From Zizania palustris (taxonomy: Eukaryota; Streptophyta; Magnoliopsida; Poales; Poaceae), in NCBI GenBank assembly GCA_019279435.1, contig JAAALK010000681.1, positions 1 to 64,000 on the forward strand: a stretch of DNA of 64,000 nucleotides, given 5' to 3'. Positions 39,196-50,100 of the stretch are shown piece after piece. Both the position numbers and the translations under genes were made by a program. The number at the start of each line of letters is the position of its first letter. Position 1 is the stretch's first letter. The notes under the pieces were generated by a model, which saw nothing but the letters and a program-made list of their open reading frames with translations, was not told the origin of the DNA and did not search any database.

Positions 39196-42100
39196 TCCTC
39201 CCCCTCTTGAAAAGGAGTCGTCCTCGACTCTAAAATGTCTTCACTTGTGAATGCTGATAGGTCAGCAACATTTAAGGAGTTGCTTACGCCATAGCTCGGT
39301 GGAAGGTCAATCTTGTATGCATTATCGTTGATCTTGGCAAGAACACGAAATGGACCATCCCCTCGTGGCATCAGCTTGGACTTGCGCTTATCAGGAAAGC
39401 GATCTTTACGCAAGTGAATCCACACAAAATCGCCTGGTTCAAACGACACCTTCTTTCTATGCTTGTTCATACTTGCAGCCTTACGTGTCGCCTTTAGCTC
39501 GATTGCTTCTTTTGTTTTCTCATGTATCTTCTTGACATATGCAGCACGCTTGGAGGCTTCCATATTGGTTCTCTCCTGTAATGGCAAAGGCAACAAATCT
39601 ATCGGAGCAATGGGTTTGAACCCATAAACAATTTCAAAAGGACACAAATTAGTGGTAGAATGTACTGCCCTGTTATAAGCAAACTCCACATGAGGCAAGT
39701 AGTCCTCCCAATCTTTCAGTTTCTTTTTCACCATTGTTCGCAGCAACATTGACAGGGTTCGATTCACCACTTCAGTTTGTCCGTCGGTTTGAGGATGACA
39801 AGTGGTCGAGAATAGAAGCTTGGTCCCCAGCTTGGACCACAATGTTTTCCAGAAGTAGCTCACAAACTTGACATCACGATCAGATACAATGGTCTTAGGC
39901 ACCCCATGCAACCTCACAATTTCCCTGAAAAATAAATTAGCAACATGTGAAGCATCGTCGCTCTTGTTACAAGGGATAAAATGAGCCATCTTTGAAAATC
40001 TATCAACCACAACAAAAACAGAATCTTTTCCTCTCTGAGTTCTAGGCAATCCCAGAACAAAATCCATACTTATGTCTTCCCAAGGAATTTTAGGAGCAGG
40101 TAGAGGAGTGTATAAACCATGAGGGTTCAGTTTAGACTTAGCTTTGTGACAAGTGATGCAACGCTCCACGAACCGGATGACGTCTCTCCTCATCTTGGGC
40201 CAATAGAAGTGATCACCTAGCAGCTCATAGGTTTTCTTTTGTCCAAAATGACCTGTCAATCCTCCTCCATGGGACTCCCGCAATAAAAGCAATCTAACCG
40301 AAGAATTTGGAACACAATGCTTGTTAGCCCTAAACAAAAATCCATCATGTATATGATACTTTTCCCAACCTTTTCCATCTTTACAATGAGTGTATGGTTC
40401 TGAAAATTTAGGGTCATCATTATACATGTCTTTCAAACTTTCAAGACCTATAACCTTCACCTCAAGTTGGTTTAGCAACACGATTTTTCTAGACAAAGCA
40501 TCAGCAACCACATTGTCCTTACCTTTCTTATACTTCACAATATATGGAAATGTCTCGATGAACTCAACCCATTTGGCATGGCGTCGGTTTAGTTTTGCTT
40601 GGCCTTTCAAATACTTTAAAGCTTCATGATCGGAATGGATAACAAACTCTTTTGGCCATAAATAATGCTGCCATGTTTCAAGTACACGCACCAAACCATA
40701 CAATTCTTTATCATATACAGAATAATTCAATTGAGCACCTCCCAATTTTTCACTAAAATATGCTACAGGTTTGCCTTGCTGCATTAAAACCCCTCCTATG
40801 CCAATTCCACTGGCATCACATTCTACTTCAAAAGTTTTAGTGAAATCAGGAAGAACAAGCAATGGTGCTTCAGTTAAGCGTTTCTTTAATTCTTGAAAAG
40901 CATTTTCTTGTGAACTTCCCCATTTAAATTCAACACCTTTCTTTGTTAACTCATTTAAGGGAGTAGCAATGGTACTAAAATCTTTAACAAATCTCCTATA
41001 AAATCCAGCTAGACCATGAAAGCTTCTTATTTGACTTACATTCGTTGGAGTTGGCCAATCCTTGATGGCTTTCACCTTGGTTTCATCCACTTCAATTCCT
41101 TTTCCTGAAACAACAAAGCCAAGGAACACAACATGGTTTGTGCAAAAACTGCACTTCTCAAGGTTAGCAAATAATTTCTCCTTTCGGAGCTCATCTAGGA
41201 CTTGTCGAATATGATTCATGTGCGTTTCAAAAGACTTGCTGTAAATTAAGATATCATCAAAATAAACAACCACAAATTTTCCAATGAAGGCTCTCAAAAC
41301 ATGGTTCATCAATCTCATAAAAGTACTTGGAGCATTAGTCAAACCAAAAGGCATAACTAGCCATTCGTACAGCCCAAATTTTGTTTTAAAAGCAGTTTTC
41401 CATTCATCTCCAGCTTTCATTCTTATTTGATGGTACCCACTTTTCAAATCAATTTTAGTGAATATTATGGAACCACTTAATTCATCAAGCATGTCTTCTA
41501 ATCGAGGAATAGGATGGCGATAGCGAATAGTGATGTTATTTATGGCTCTACAATCAACGCACATCCTCCAAGAACCATCTTTTTTTGGTACTAAAATAAC
41601 AGGAAAAACACAAGGACTTAAGCTTTCACGAACATAACCTTTATCGAGCAGTTCTTGTACTTGCCTTTGTATCTCCTTTGTTTCTTCAGGATTGGTGCGG
41701 TATGGTGGTCGATTTGGAAGAGCAGCCCCCGGAATAAGATCGATCTGATGTTCAATCCCACGTACATGAGGTAATCCATTCGGGGTTTCCTTTGGAAAAA
41801 CGTCCTCATATTCCTGCAAAAGATGAGACACCATACTAGGAAAAGAGGTGTTATCGTTAGCTGACACTAAAATGTCTTTGCACACAAGTACAAAGAGTAC
41901 TTGATCTGGGTTGTTCCTTACTTCTCTCATCTCAGATTTTGTGGCTAACATGACTAAATTTTTTTCTTCTTCTTTCTTTTGATCTCTCAATTTTTTTCTC
42001 ATATTGGGCTGGTGGCTCTCACTCTCTGATTTGTGGAAGGCACTCGAATTCTTTTTCTCTTCCTTTCCATTCTCATCTCTCATACTAGAGCTCTTTTGCA

Positions 42101-42430
42101 AATGATCAGCAAGAATTTGCTGTGGTGTCATAGGTTTGAGTACAAACTTCCTCCCCTTCAAATCTAGAGTGTACTGATTTGTTCTCACGCAATGCTGAGT
42201 ATATCGATCATATTGCCATGGCCTCCCGAGTAGTATGTGACATACGGACATGGGTGCCACATCACACTCTACCGTGTCAACATATTCACCAATCTTGAAG
42301 GGAACTTTTACTTTGTATCCAATCTTGATGTCACCGGAATCATTAAGCCATTGGACATGATATGGATGAGGATGTCGCAGAAGTTTCAGATCAAGCTTGT
42401 CAACAATCTCACGACTAGCAAGATTTTGCA
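38883..42430 (-). pseudogene. chromovirus (CRM-like) pol: protease end, RT, RNase H, integrase
   Basis: An open frame of more than 1,100 codons on the minus strand. Order: end of protease (LLGRPWQYDRYTQHCV), RT (VPKKDGSWRMCVDCRAINNI; YFDD at 41264-41253), RNase H (FEVECDASGIGIGG, ADALSRK), integrase HHCC (GHFGQKKTYELLGDHFYW ... CITCHKAKS), D-D-E core (ISMDFVLGLPR, VSDRDVKF, QTDGQTEVVNRT), then the chromovirus C-terminal region RGDGPFRVLAKINDNAYKID and a tail FDGPITRSRAKKLQQEV that lies in the LTR. All catalytic residues are present. No canonical chromodomain is evident, as expected for CRM. It is separated from gag by a frameshift near 42428, so I list it as a pseudogene although the frame itself is open. 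Confidence 0.88.
39196..39208 (-). promoter_or_regulatory. polypurine tract of the CRM-like element, inside the pol ORF
   Basis: Minus strand AAGAGGGGGAGGA, coding for part of FQEGEDD in pol, followed directly by the LTR start TGATATG. Confidence 0.7.
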
Positions 42431-43330
42431 GCTTCCTCCATCAATGATCATCTTTACTACCTTATCTTGCATCTTGGCTCTTGTCTGAAATAAATTATGC
42501 CGCTGGCCGTTCTCAGCTTCCTTCATCTGAACACTCAATATTGGGGCCACCACAAGAGCAGCACCTTGCTCAAAATCACAGCCGGTATGTTCCTCTTCTT
42601 CATGGGCTTCTTCTTCCATATCTTCCTCTTCACTGGCTGATTCGTACTCTCCATTATCAGTTACAATGATCACTCTATTATTTGGACACTCTCTAGCAAC
42701 ATGTCCATGACCTCCACACTTGAAACACTGAATCCCACTGCTCTTGGATGTAGAACCCACTGAAGTGGAGGTGGAAGCTGTTGGTTTGGAACTCGTGCTC
42801 GGGGCAGCAGAGTTCTTCCCACTAAAATTACTTTGAGCATTAGAACGTGAGCCTCCAAATGAACCTTTCGCAGCTGACGGTGCAGTAGTAAACTTAGAAT
42901 TTAACTTGCTTCCTCCAGACATAGTCCTCGTACCAAAAGGCAAAGACTTACTGCTCTTGGTATCTTGCTGCAGTTGGCGTTCAGCTTTGGTGGCTTGATG
43001 TACCAAATCAATAAGACGACGCTACGAATGAAACTCAATAATGCGTTGAATATTTCGATGCAACCCAGCCATGAATCGTGCCATAGTTTGTTCTTCATCT
43101 TCATATACGTTGGCTCTAATCATTGCCTTCTCCATCTCTTTATAATACTCTTCAACAGAATAACTTCCTTGTTTCAAATTCTGTAGTTTATCAAAAAGAT
43201 CACGCCGATAATGCTTCGGCACGAAACGTCTTCTCATTTCACGTTTCATCTCTGCCCATGTGGCAATAGGATGTTCTCCATATTCTTCACGATCTTGGAG
43301 AAGTTGCTCCCACCAAATCAGAGCATATCC
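42386..43330 (-). pseudogene. gag and protease start of the CRM-like element, 5' end lost
   Basis: The minus strand encodes the later part of a retrotransposon gag domain (ALIWWEQLLQDREEYGEH, YSVEEYYKEMEKAMIRA), an in-frame stop at 43024-43022, then a Ser/Ala/Thr-rich linker, a CCHC knuckle (CFKCGGHGHVAREC, near 42715), an acidic stretch, and the protease active site IIDGGSC (near 42435). Directly after that the frame shifts by one base; the continuing protease text (LASREIVDKLDL) is in the pol frame. The N-terminal half of gag is replaced by LTR-like sequence from about 43330 upward. The frame remaining open to 43483 is probably chance. Confidence 0.8.
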
Positions 43331-45976
43331 TTCAAACTCGTGCCAAAACCTCGGCATGAAATGCTCCAAGCGATAACCACCTGCTCTAGGTTTCGTCGGC
43401 GCGCCGGGCCGCATCCCGGCTAACGTCGCACCCCTTTTTGTGCCACGTCGGTACAAGCCACCCGCATGTGCTGCTTGACCCATCTCCAAGTGGTGGCCTT
43501 GGTTTGGAACACTCCATACCTTAGTTAGGACTTACCCATTAGACTTGTGGTTAGTACGGAAGTGTATTGCAACGGATCCCTCAGACCGGTCCTTATAGTG
43601 CCCCGGGTGCTACCGACCAATGCCCTAGCTTGCACCCGGAACCCACCATGCATACACTCACAACCAGAACTCTATCACCAACAGCATTCTAGAGATGAGA
43701 ACAACGGGGATTATATAGTAGATTCCAATCGCTACGACTCATTTTTAATCCTATAGCAATCGTGTCAATACATTGGACACTAGCTAATAGTACTAATCAT
43801 ATGGTGACAAAGAGTTTAGGCTAGATAGCATGGCTTGGGTTGCACATCAAGGTCGGGGGATCCTAATAAATGTATTGTAAGGGATTCATTTGACTAAATG
43901 CATGTATATCCTATGTGTTTTAGCGATAGTTTAGTAAAACATGGGTTCAATATGCTCAAAAGATTGGTTTGGTGACTTGCCTTATTCAGCGAAAGGGGAG
44001 GGAGGAACTTCGGGAAAATATTTTGGCTCCTCGGCGACGTCGTAGTCTTCTCGATATAAATAAAATAAATATAGCATTCAATTAAACAATCTAAAATCAC
44101 ACAACAAGCACATAGGTTTTGATCGGGTTAATTTAAGGAAAATGAAGTTGTTAAGTTTCTGGAGTTCATTTTATGAATATTTTAAAATGAACTATAATGA
44201 AATGTTGTCCTTTATAAAAGAGATAATAATGTGAACAATTTTATTTTAAGTTTTCTAACTGATTTAAAATAAAAGGTTCAGAGTAAACTTAGTGGTTTCA
44301 TTGTATTAACAGGAAAAGAATAAAAGATAAATTTTGCTAAAATTGAAATGAATCATTTTGTAATTTACCCTAAAGTGCATTTGAATACCCTATTAAATAA
44401 GTATGAGATATTCAAAGTTAGCATACTGTTTTTATTGCATTAACATGTAGAGAATAAAATTATAAATTTTCTGGAATTGAAATGATAATTTTTGGAGTTA
44501 AAATGTGTCAGATATGAATTTTACAAGTTTAAAATTGTTTGTGGAATTTAATTTAAATCAAAAACAGCCTCGGGTCCACGGTGAACCGGGCTCACGGTGC
44601 ACCCGCGCACTGTACGCGTGCGCCGGATCGAGATCCGCTGTTGGATCGCGATCGGGCGACCACGGGCGAGGCAGGGGCGCTAAGTCATCGTGGACGGCCA
44701 AGATTAAAACGTCGAACCGGTATGCGATGGACAACCCAGATTGAATGCGAATTTTAAATACTAACGAACGCATGAGATTACACCGTACCGCTTCGCTCAG
44801 ATCCGACGGCGTGGATTAAACCGCATAGATGATTTAATCACCACCGTTAGATCTAGATCGCACGGCCATGATCGAATCCGACACGGCACGGGTACTCGAC
44901 CCGTGCCGGTCGTCTTCTCTGGCGATGGCGAGCGGGCCAGAGGCCACGGCGAGCGACGGTGAGGGGTCCTAAGGGCTAAAATGGAAAGAGGACACTACGG
45001 GGATCACGAGGGTACCTTAGGCGAAGCGAGAGGTCGTCGGAGCGTGGTCGGCAACGAGGGTAGACGGCGGAGTGGTTTGGGTTCCTCGTCGGCGATGGCG
45101 TTCTGGTGGGGTCCGTCGTCGGCAGAGGGGTGGCCGAGGTCGGTGAGGTTCTGGTGGTCACAGAGGTGCGGTCACCTAGGGCGGAGGGGGACTCCAGCGA
45201 CGGCGAGCAGTGACTGGAGTGCGGGCGGCGGAGGAGTGTTAAAAACCGTAGCGAGGGCGTTCTGTTCGTTCTTGCAGCGTGTGAGCGTGGGGGTCAAATG
45301 CAGGGTACCAGGGGGGTTTAAATAGGGTCACCGGCAGGGGAAGGGGGTTTGAATGCTAGGCTCAATTTGGGGAGAGGGGGTCGGGAGCAACGGATCCGAG
45401 GCGCATTAAGGCATCGGCCGTCGAGGGGGGATTTGGGGGCGGATCTCACGAAGACGAAGGATCTGACAGACGGGGGCCACCGGTCGACGAGCATGAGCGA
45501 ACGGGTGAGGCGACTAACGGGTGGGGTCGGGCGGTCGGACGCGAGGGGTTCGGTTGGCGCCGACAGGTGGGGTCTGGTTGTCGGGCGCATGCAAAGAGAG
45601 AGGGGGTCACTGACGGGTGGGGTCCGTTTGTCAGTCGGGGGCACGGGGAGGAGTGGGCTGGGCCGGCCGGGAGAGAGAGAAGAGGGGGAAGGGGCCCGTT
45701 ACTGTTTCAATTATTTTCCGAATAAAAATAATTACATAAATTGATTTTAAATATTTAGGCTACTTCCAAGGGTGATAAAAATTTGTAAAAATTCTCAAAA
45801 ATATATTTTGGTCTTGGGAACTCATACAAAATTTTCCAGCCTCTGGTTTGGTCATTTCATCTAGGTTGTAGTTCAAAATAGGCTAAGAAGGGCATTAAAG
45901 GTATTTCCAAATTAAATAATTCCAGAAAAATATATTAAATGATATTTTTATTTCTTTGAAAATTTGGGGTGTTACA
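43331..45976 (-). repeat. Tekay/Del-like chromovirus LTR, 3' end missing
   Basis: On the minus strand it starts TGTAACACCCCAAATTTTCA at 45976, the hallmark start of Tekay/Del-type LTRs, and runs through AT-rich (44100-44560) and very GC-rich (44570-45690) stretches with no convincing protein. Small GC-rich ORFs at 44981-45744 are strand-symmetrical and look like chance. The left limit is inferred: somewhere between 43320 and 43500 the text becomes CRM gag, with no LTR end or primer-binding site between. It interrupts an antisense Tat gene at 45977; flank GCCTC (45977-45981). Confidence 0.65.
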
Positions 45977-46683
45977 GCCTCCCTCCAATACATGATCTCC
46001 TCTAAGGGCCCCGCCAAGGCGCAGGTCGACCCCACGTCTGCATAGCACCAACGGAGGATCCAGTCGGAGTACCACCTATCGTTAATGGCCTTCGCTAGGA
46101 ATCGATCTTGGAACTCATCGCGGAGTTGGAAATTTATACTCCCGAAGGCAATCACCATCTTCTCCCCTATGAGTCCGATGAATGTCTTCAGTTGGCATGA
46201 AGCTTTCTGGAGAGCAGTGAAGATTTCAGCCCTCCCCGCACACCCTTCACCCCGCATGGCCCACTCAAAAATGGCTAGGCGAGCGATTGCATTTGGGGAA
46301 AGCTGGGGGAGCGTTACATGGAACAGGTCCAGTACCTCCTCTAGGAATTCCACCACTAGAAGCCCAAGTCCAGCTTCGAAAAAAGCTTCGAACACTACCA
46401 CCTCTCCTGCGTGCGGCACTAGAATCACCTTCTTCCTAGGAAGACGCACCTTCATTCTGGGCCCAATCTTCCTAGCGACCGCTGCGGCGATCATCTTCTT
46501 CGAACAAGACGATGCCCCCAAGATATACGATTGGTCCGTATACTTGGCGGACGCTGGGCAGAGATCGTGAGGACCGGTAGGAAGTGGATTCTCTGAAGGC
46601 CCCGCTTCCGTTGCCACCGCCATTGCCTGCTGCTGAGCCAAAGTCAAAGCAGGCGCATGAGCTTTGTTGCTAGTTTTCGCCAT
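45977..46683 (-). pseudogene. antisense Tat gene, first exon only (element I)
   Basis: ATG at 46683 (MAKTSNKAHAPALTLAQQQA). It contains the conserved block GEVVVFEAFFEAGLGLLVVE and LSPNAIARLAIFEWAMRGEG, and then stops being homologous at 45976 where the Tekay-like LTR begins. An upstream in-frame start at 46695 would add four residues but lies outside the start conserved in other copies. The exon is open, so the interruption by the LTR is the visible lesion. Confidence 0.82.
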
Positions 46684-46780
46684 CGAAGTAAGCAAGAGGA
46701 CTAAGAGTATGTGCTCAGGAAGAATAAAGGAAGTGTGCGGAAGCAGTTGGTAAAGTGTCTAAAATTCACTTTTACTCTCC

Positions 46781-46788
46781 TTTTTATA
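46781..46788 (-). promoter_or_regulatory. TATA box of the antisense gene, element I
   Basis: Minus strand TATAAAAA about 100 bp before the ATG at 46683. The rest of 46684-47163 shows no gene. Confidence 0.55.
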
Positions 46789-47173
46789 GCACTTGGAATT
46801 CCTTGTACTGTACGTTACAGAGAAACGTTTGGGTTGCTCTGTTTTGGTTTCGATGTCGTCATAACATACAGGGTCATCTCATGAAGAGTTGCAACCGTCG
46901 GAGATCGTGCGACCGTTAGCCTTTTCAGAGAGCAACGGCTCTAATTTGAGTCTAACGGTTATTTTTGCTCCAAAAGAAATCTGACTCCAAATCAATTCCC
47001 TTGGACGCCTCCGAACAAGATTCGAGTCCGGAGATCCTTTACTTCAGAATATTTCTAATAGTTGTAAGGGCTTTCAAACTTCTTTTTCCAAATTCTAGAC
47101 ATGAAATTATTTCTTGTGTATACTTCCCTCTTCACTGCACAGACAATTCGGAGAGAAGTATTCAAGGGGCTAC

Positions 47174-47697
47174 TGTTGGGGGAAAATATTTCATCCTTCA
47201 GTAATTAAGGAAGCCTCAACATCAATACAATGAGAAGAAATGAAGTTAGAAGGGTTGGTCTCCGAAGACCCTAAAAGCATCGAAGCTTCGCTCTATTCGA
47301 AGCTCTTTACAGTGAAGGTCTCCGTCAAGGCCCCGGCGTGACGAAGCCTCCCGCAGCCTCTTTACCCAAAGGGGTACTGCCAGCAAGGACAGAAGAATTA
47401 TCTTCTCACTTATTAGATTAATCTTTTACTTTTTTAACCCTACGAAGAATATTAAACATTATCTTCTAAGTCGGTTGTAATTAGAGGGTAAAGGAGTCTT
47501 TTCCCAATGTATTTTGTCTATAAATACCTCTCTTCTCTCTGTAAAGGGTATCGAATACTCAGATATTCAATACACACTTTGAAATATCTCTAGCTATTAT
47601 CCAATTCAGAGGCTTGGAATAGTCTTCTTAAACAAACACTTCATTTGTTAGTCTTTCAAGTTCTTTAAATCTGTTAGCGTAATCTTTTACGCCAACA
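47174..47697 (+). repeat. 3' LTR of element I (524 bp)
   Basis: TGTTGGGGGAAAATATTTCA to TTTTACGCCAACA; TATAAATA at about 47518-47525. The last 30 bases match the other Tat LTRs, the U3 part does not. Confidence 0.9.
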
Positions 47698-48190
47698 GTA
47701 TGTTGATATTCTATCTAATAAAAAATGTTTCACTATATGAAAAATAGTCGCTTCCCCTCTAATGAAAAATAGTGAGACAAGATCTATAGTCAACTAACTC
47801 CTAGTGAATTTTGACATCATTGCTAGAAGATTTGTGACATAGGTAAGCAACACTTGCTAATCACATCATATGTGACTCTTGTTTATTGGGGTAGCATCAA
47901 ATGCCTAACTCCCAACTCTGTGCCCCAAAGCCCAAAATTGTTTTGAAATATTTGTTAAGAAAAACCAATACTATGTATGTGGTTGTCCGACATCCACCCT
48001 AACTGGTCAAGATAAAAATGGCACCCTACTTTGGTAGACCCACCATTGATGATCGAGAACCTTGGTAGGTGTAGTTATTAGAAAGAGCATAAATACTTAA
48101 TTTTCTGACGGAAACTATTTTATCAGGGTAACGATGCCTACCGCACACTCAACATGAAAGAATAGTATGTCAGGAACATAAGCACCATAG
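47698..48190. other. spacer without recognisable features
   Basis: About 490 bp of AT-rich, non-repetitive text with no long ORF. It contains two near copies of TAATGAAAAATAGT/ATATGAAAAATAGT at 47735-47775. It continues at 59482 on the other side of element J. Confidence 0.6.
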
Positions 48191-48195
48191 GTAAT
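48191..48195. repeat. target-site duplication of element J, left copy (GTAAT)
   Basis: GTAAT precedes the LTR at 48196 and recurs at 59477-59481. Confidence 0.92.
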
Positions 48196-48690
48196 TGTTG
48201 GGGGAAAATATTCCATTTTCAAGATTATCGTAGCAACAAGATAAAGACTGGTGATTAAGATGAAGATGTCTGATATATAATTTCGGAGATGCCTCCAGTC
48301 AAGTTCGAAGTATGATGACGGGCTCTAGTTCGGAGTACATCTTCGAACATAGACTCTTCCAAGAACCTCTTTACCAGCAAAGATGGAAGATTTATCTTCT
48401 TTCTAACTAGATTAGTCTTTTACCATTTTAGCCCTATTAAGAGTACCGAATAGTTACCACTATGTCAGTTGTAATAGAGGGGTAAAAAGGTCTTTTCCTT
48501 AATGTTTGGGCCTATAAATACCCCCCATTTTACCCTGTAATGAGGACCGAATACAAGTTATTCAATACACACTTTCGAACTATTCTAAGTCATTATCCTT
48601 TCGGAGGCTTGGAATAGTTTCCTTCGCAAACACTCCGTTTGTTAGTTTCTAATCTTCAGAAACCTGTTAGCGTAATCTTTTACGCCAACA
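48196..48690 (+). repeat. 5' LTR of element J
   Basis: TGTTGGGGGAAAATATTCCA to TTTTACGCCAACA; TATA box TATAAATA at 48513-48520. Confidence 0.95.
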
Positions 48691-48712
48691 GTTGGCACCG
48701 TCCGTGGGGAAC
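48691..48712 (+). promoter_or_regulatory. primer-binding site of element J
   Basis: GTTGGCACCGTCCGTGGGGA plus AC; one base differs (A for G) from the site of the other Tat copies, likely decay after insertion. Confidence 0.8.
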
Positions 48713-48752
48713 TTAGTCCAAGAAACTTCGTTCTCTACCAACTTCTTACACC

Positions 48753-50100
48753 ATGCCTCCTAAGTGGAGCGCAACTGGTAACCCTGTTCGGAGGTCCCCT
48801 CGGACCTCTGGAGTGATATCTCCAGACACAGTTGAGGTCGGAGGACCTTCGACGTTTCCTCCACCTCAAACTCCGGAAGGGATTCCCATTCCTCGAGCAT
48901 ACTGAGTTCCTCCGCCAACTCCATCTATATTTTGACCACCCGGAGTTCCTCTTCCACCTCAAGTTCCACTCCGAACTGATCCTTACAGTTCTCAAGACCC
49001 AGAAGATCCTTCCGGAGGAGATGAAGACAATCTTGGTGATATGGCCGCTCAAATGGCCAGTCTTCAACCTGAAGTAGCGAGATAGCGGCAAGAAGCTGCA
49101 AATAGGCTTCGCTCTCAAGCCATCCCAGTTATTCCGGAAGTACCTGAAGACGATGAACCTATCTATCCTGAAGCCCCGGAGAAAGCCTCCTTTGATACCG
49201 AATCTCCGCTGCATCCTGAACTGCAAAAAGTTCGCTTCGACCCGAAGTTTAAGACTTCGAAGCTTTGCAAGTATGCCGGAGATGAAGATCCTGGAGAATT
49301 TGTCTGATCTTATGCTCTGGCGATTGAAGCCAGTGGAGGAGTGTGAGACACCATGGCAAAATGTTTCCCCCTAGCTCTTCAGGGAGTAGCTTTGCGATGG
49401 TTCTGGTCTTTAAAACCAGGATCAATCAGTTCATGGGGACAATTGAAGAAAAAGTTCGTGAGTAACTTCCAAGGCACCTTCATGCCTCCAATGTCGACGG
49501 GAAGTCTTTTCCAGGTGAAGCAGCTCCCTGGAGAAACCTTAAGACAATACTTCAAGCGTTTCGCTCATACGAAGTCGCAGATCCGAGGGTTAACTACGTC
49601 TTCAGTAGTTGACGCAGCTCGGGAAGGAGTCATTCATCCAGGCCTCCTTGATAAACTCCACCAGAAAAGCATATCTTCTGTTTCTCAGCCGATGTCCTAT
49701 TTTGAAGAATATGCAAGGTCAGAAGAGGGATGGCTTCGGAGAACTACAGTTACTCCGTCCATACTACAGGAAGTAAAATTGGAAGTGAAAACTTTGGCAT
49801 AGCCGTAGGAACCTATCTTCGAAGTTCAGCATGATAAGAGAAGGGGGCAAAAGCATCCTCGTTCAGAAGTTCTAAACATTGCACCCCCGCAGAAGTTTGC
49901 CCAAAGAGCTCCGCAACCTTCGGGAAACAAGGCCAGCGGCTGGAGGCCGCTAGGGAAACCGGCTGGCAAGGGCCAGACCCTTTTCTGCTGTATTCATGGT
50001 GAAAACCGAAGTCACGCAACTGATGCATGCAAAGCTATACTTGCCCTGAGAGGAGAATATCTAGAGAGAACTTCGGGTCGAGGTACTATTGACCGAGTTC
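48753..50100 (+). pseudogene. gag of element J (at least seven stops)
   Basis: ATG at 48753 (MPPKWSATGNPVRRSPRTSG). In-frame stops lie near 48908, 48934, 49084, 49306, 49343, 49800 and 49806; the frame itself is kept, so single-base substitutions did most of the damage. Recognisable parts are the proline-rich start, the capsid domain (LALQGVALRWFWSLKPGSIS, QYFKRFAHTKSQIRGL) and the C-H-H-C knuckle near 49980-50030 (FCCIHGENRSHATDAC). Confidence 0.9.

Larger units (their letters stand above)
45977..47697 (+). mobile_element. Tat retrotransposon, 3' end of a third subfamily (element I)
   Basis: Start of the antisense gene (minus), its promoter, polypurine tract (AAGGGGCTAC, 47164-47173) and 3' LTR 47174-47697. 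The rest of the element, on the far side of the Tekay-like LTR, is not present in the window. Flank after the LTR is GTATG. The LTR and protein text differ clearly from elements A/J and E/F/G/H. Confidence 0.8.

Noticed and set aside
44505..45744. ORFs of 70-130 aa in a GC-rich stretch that could be a host gene or CpG-island exon
   Set aside because: Open on both strands, no recognisable domain, and enclosed by a sequence beginning with a Tekay-type LTR start.
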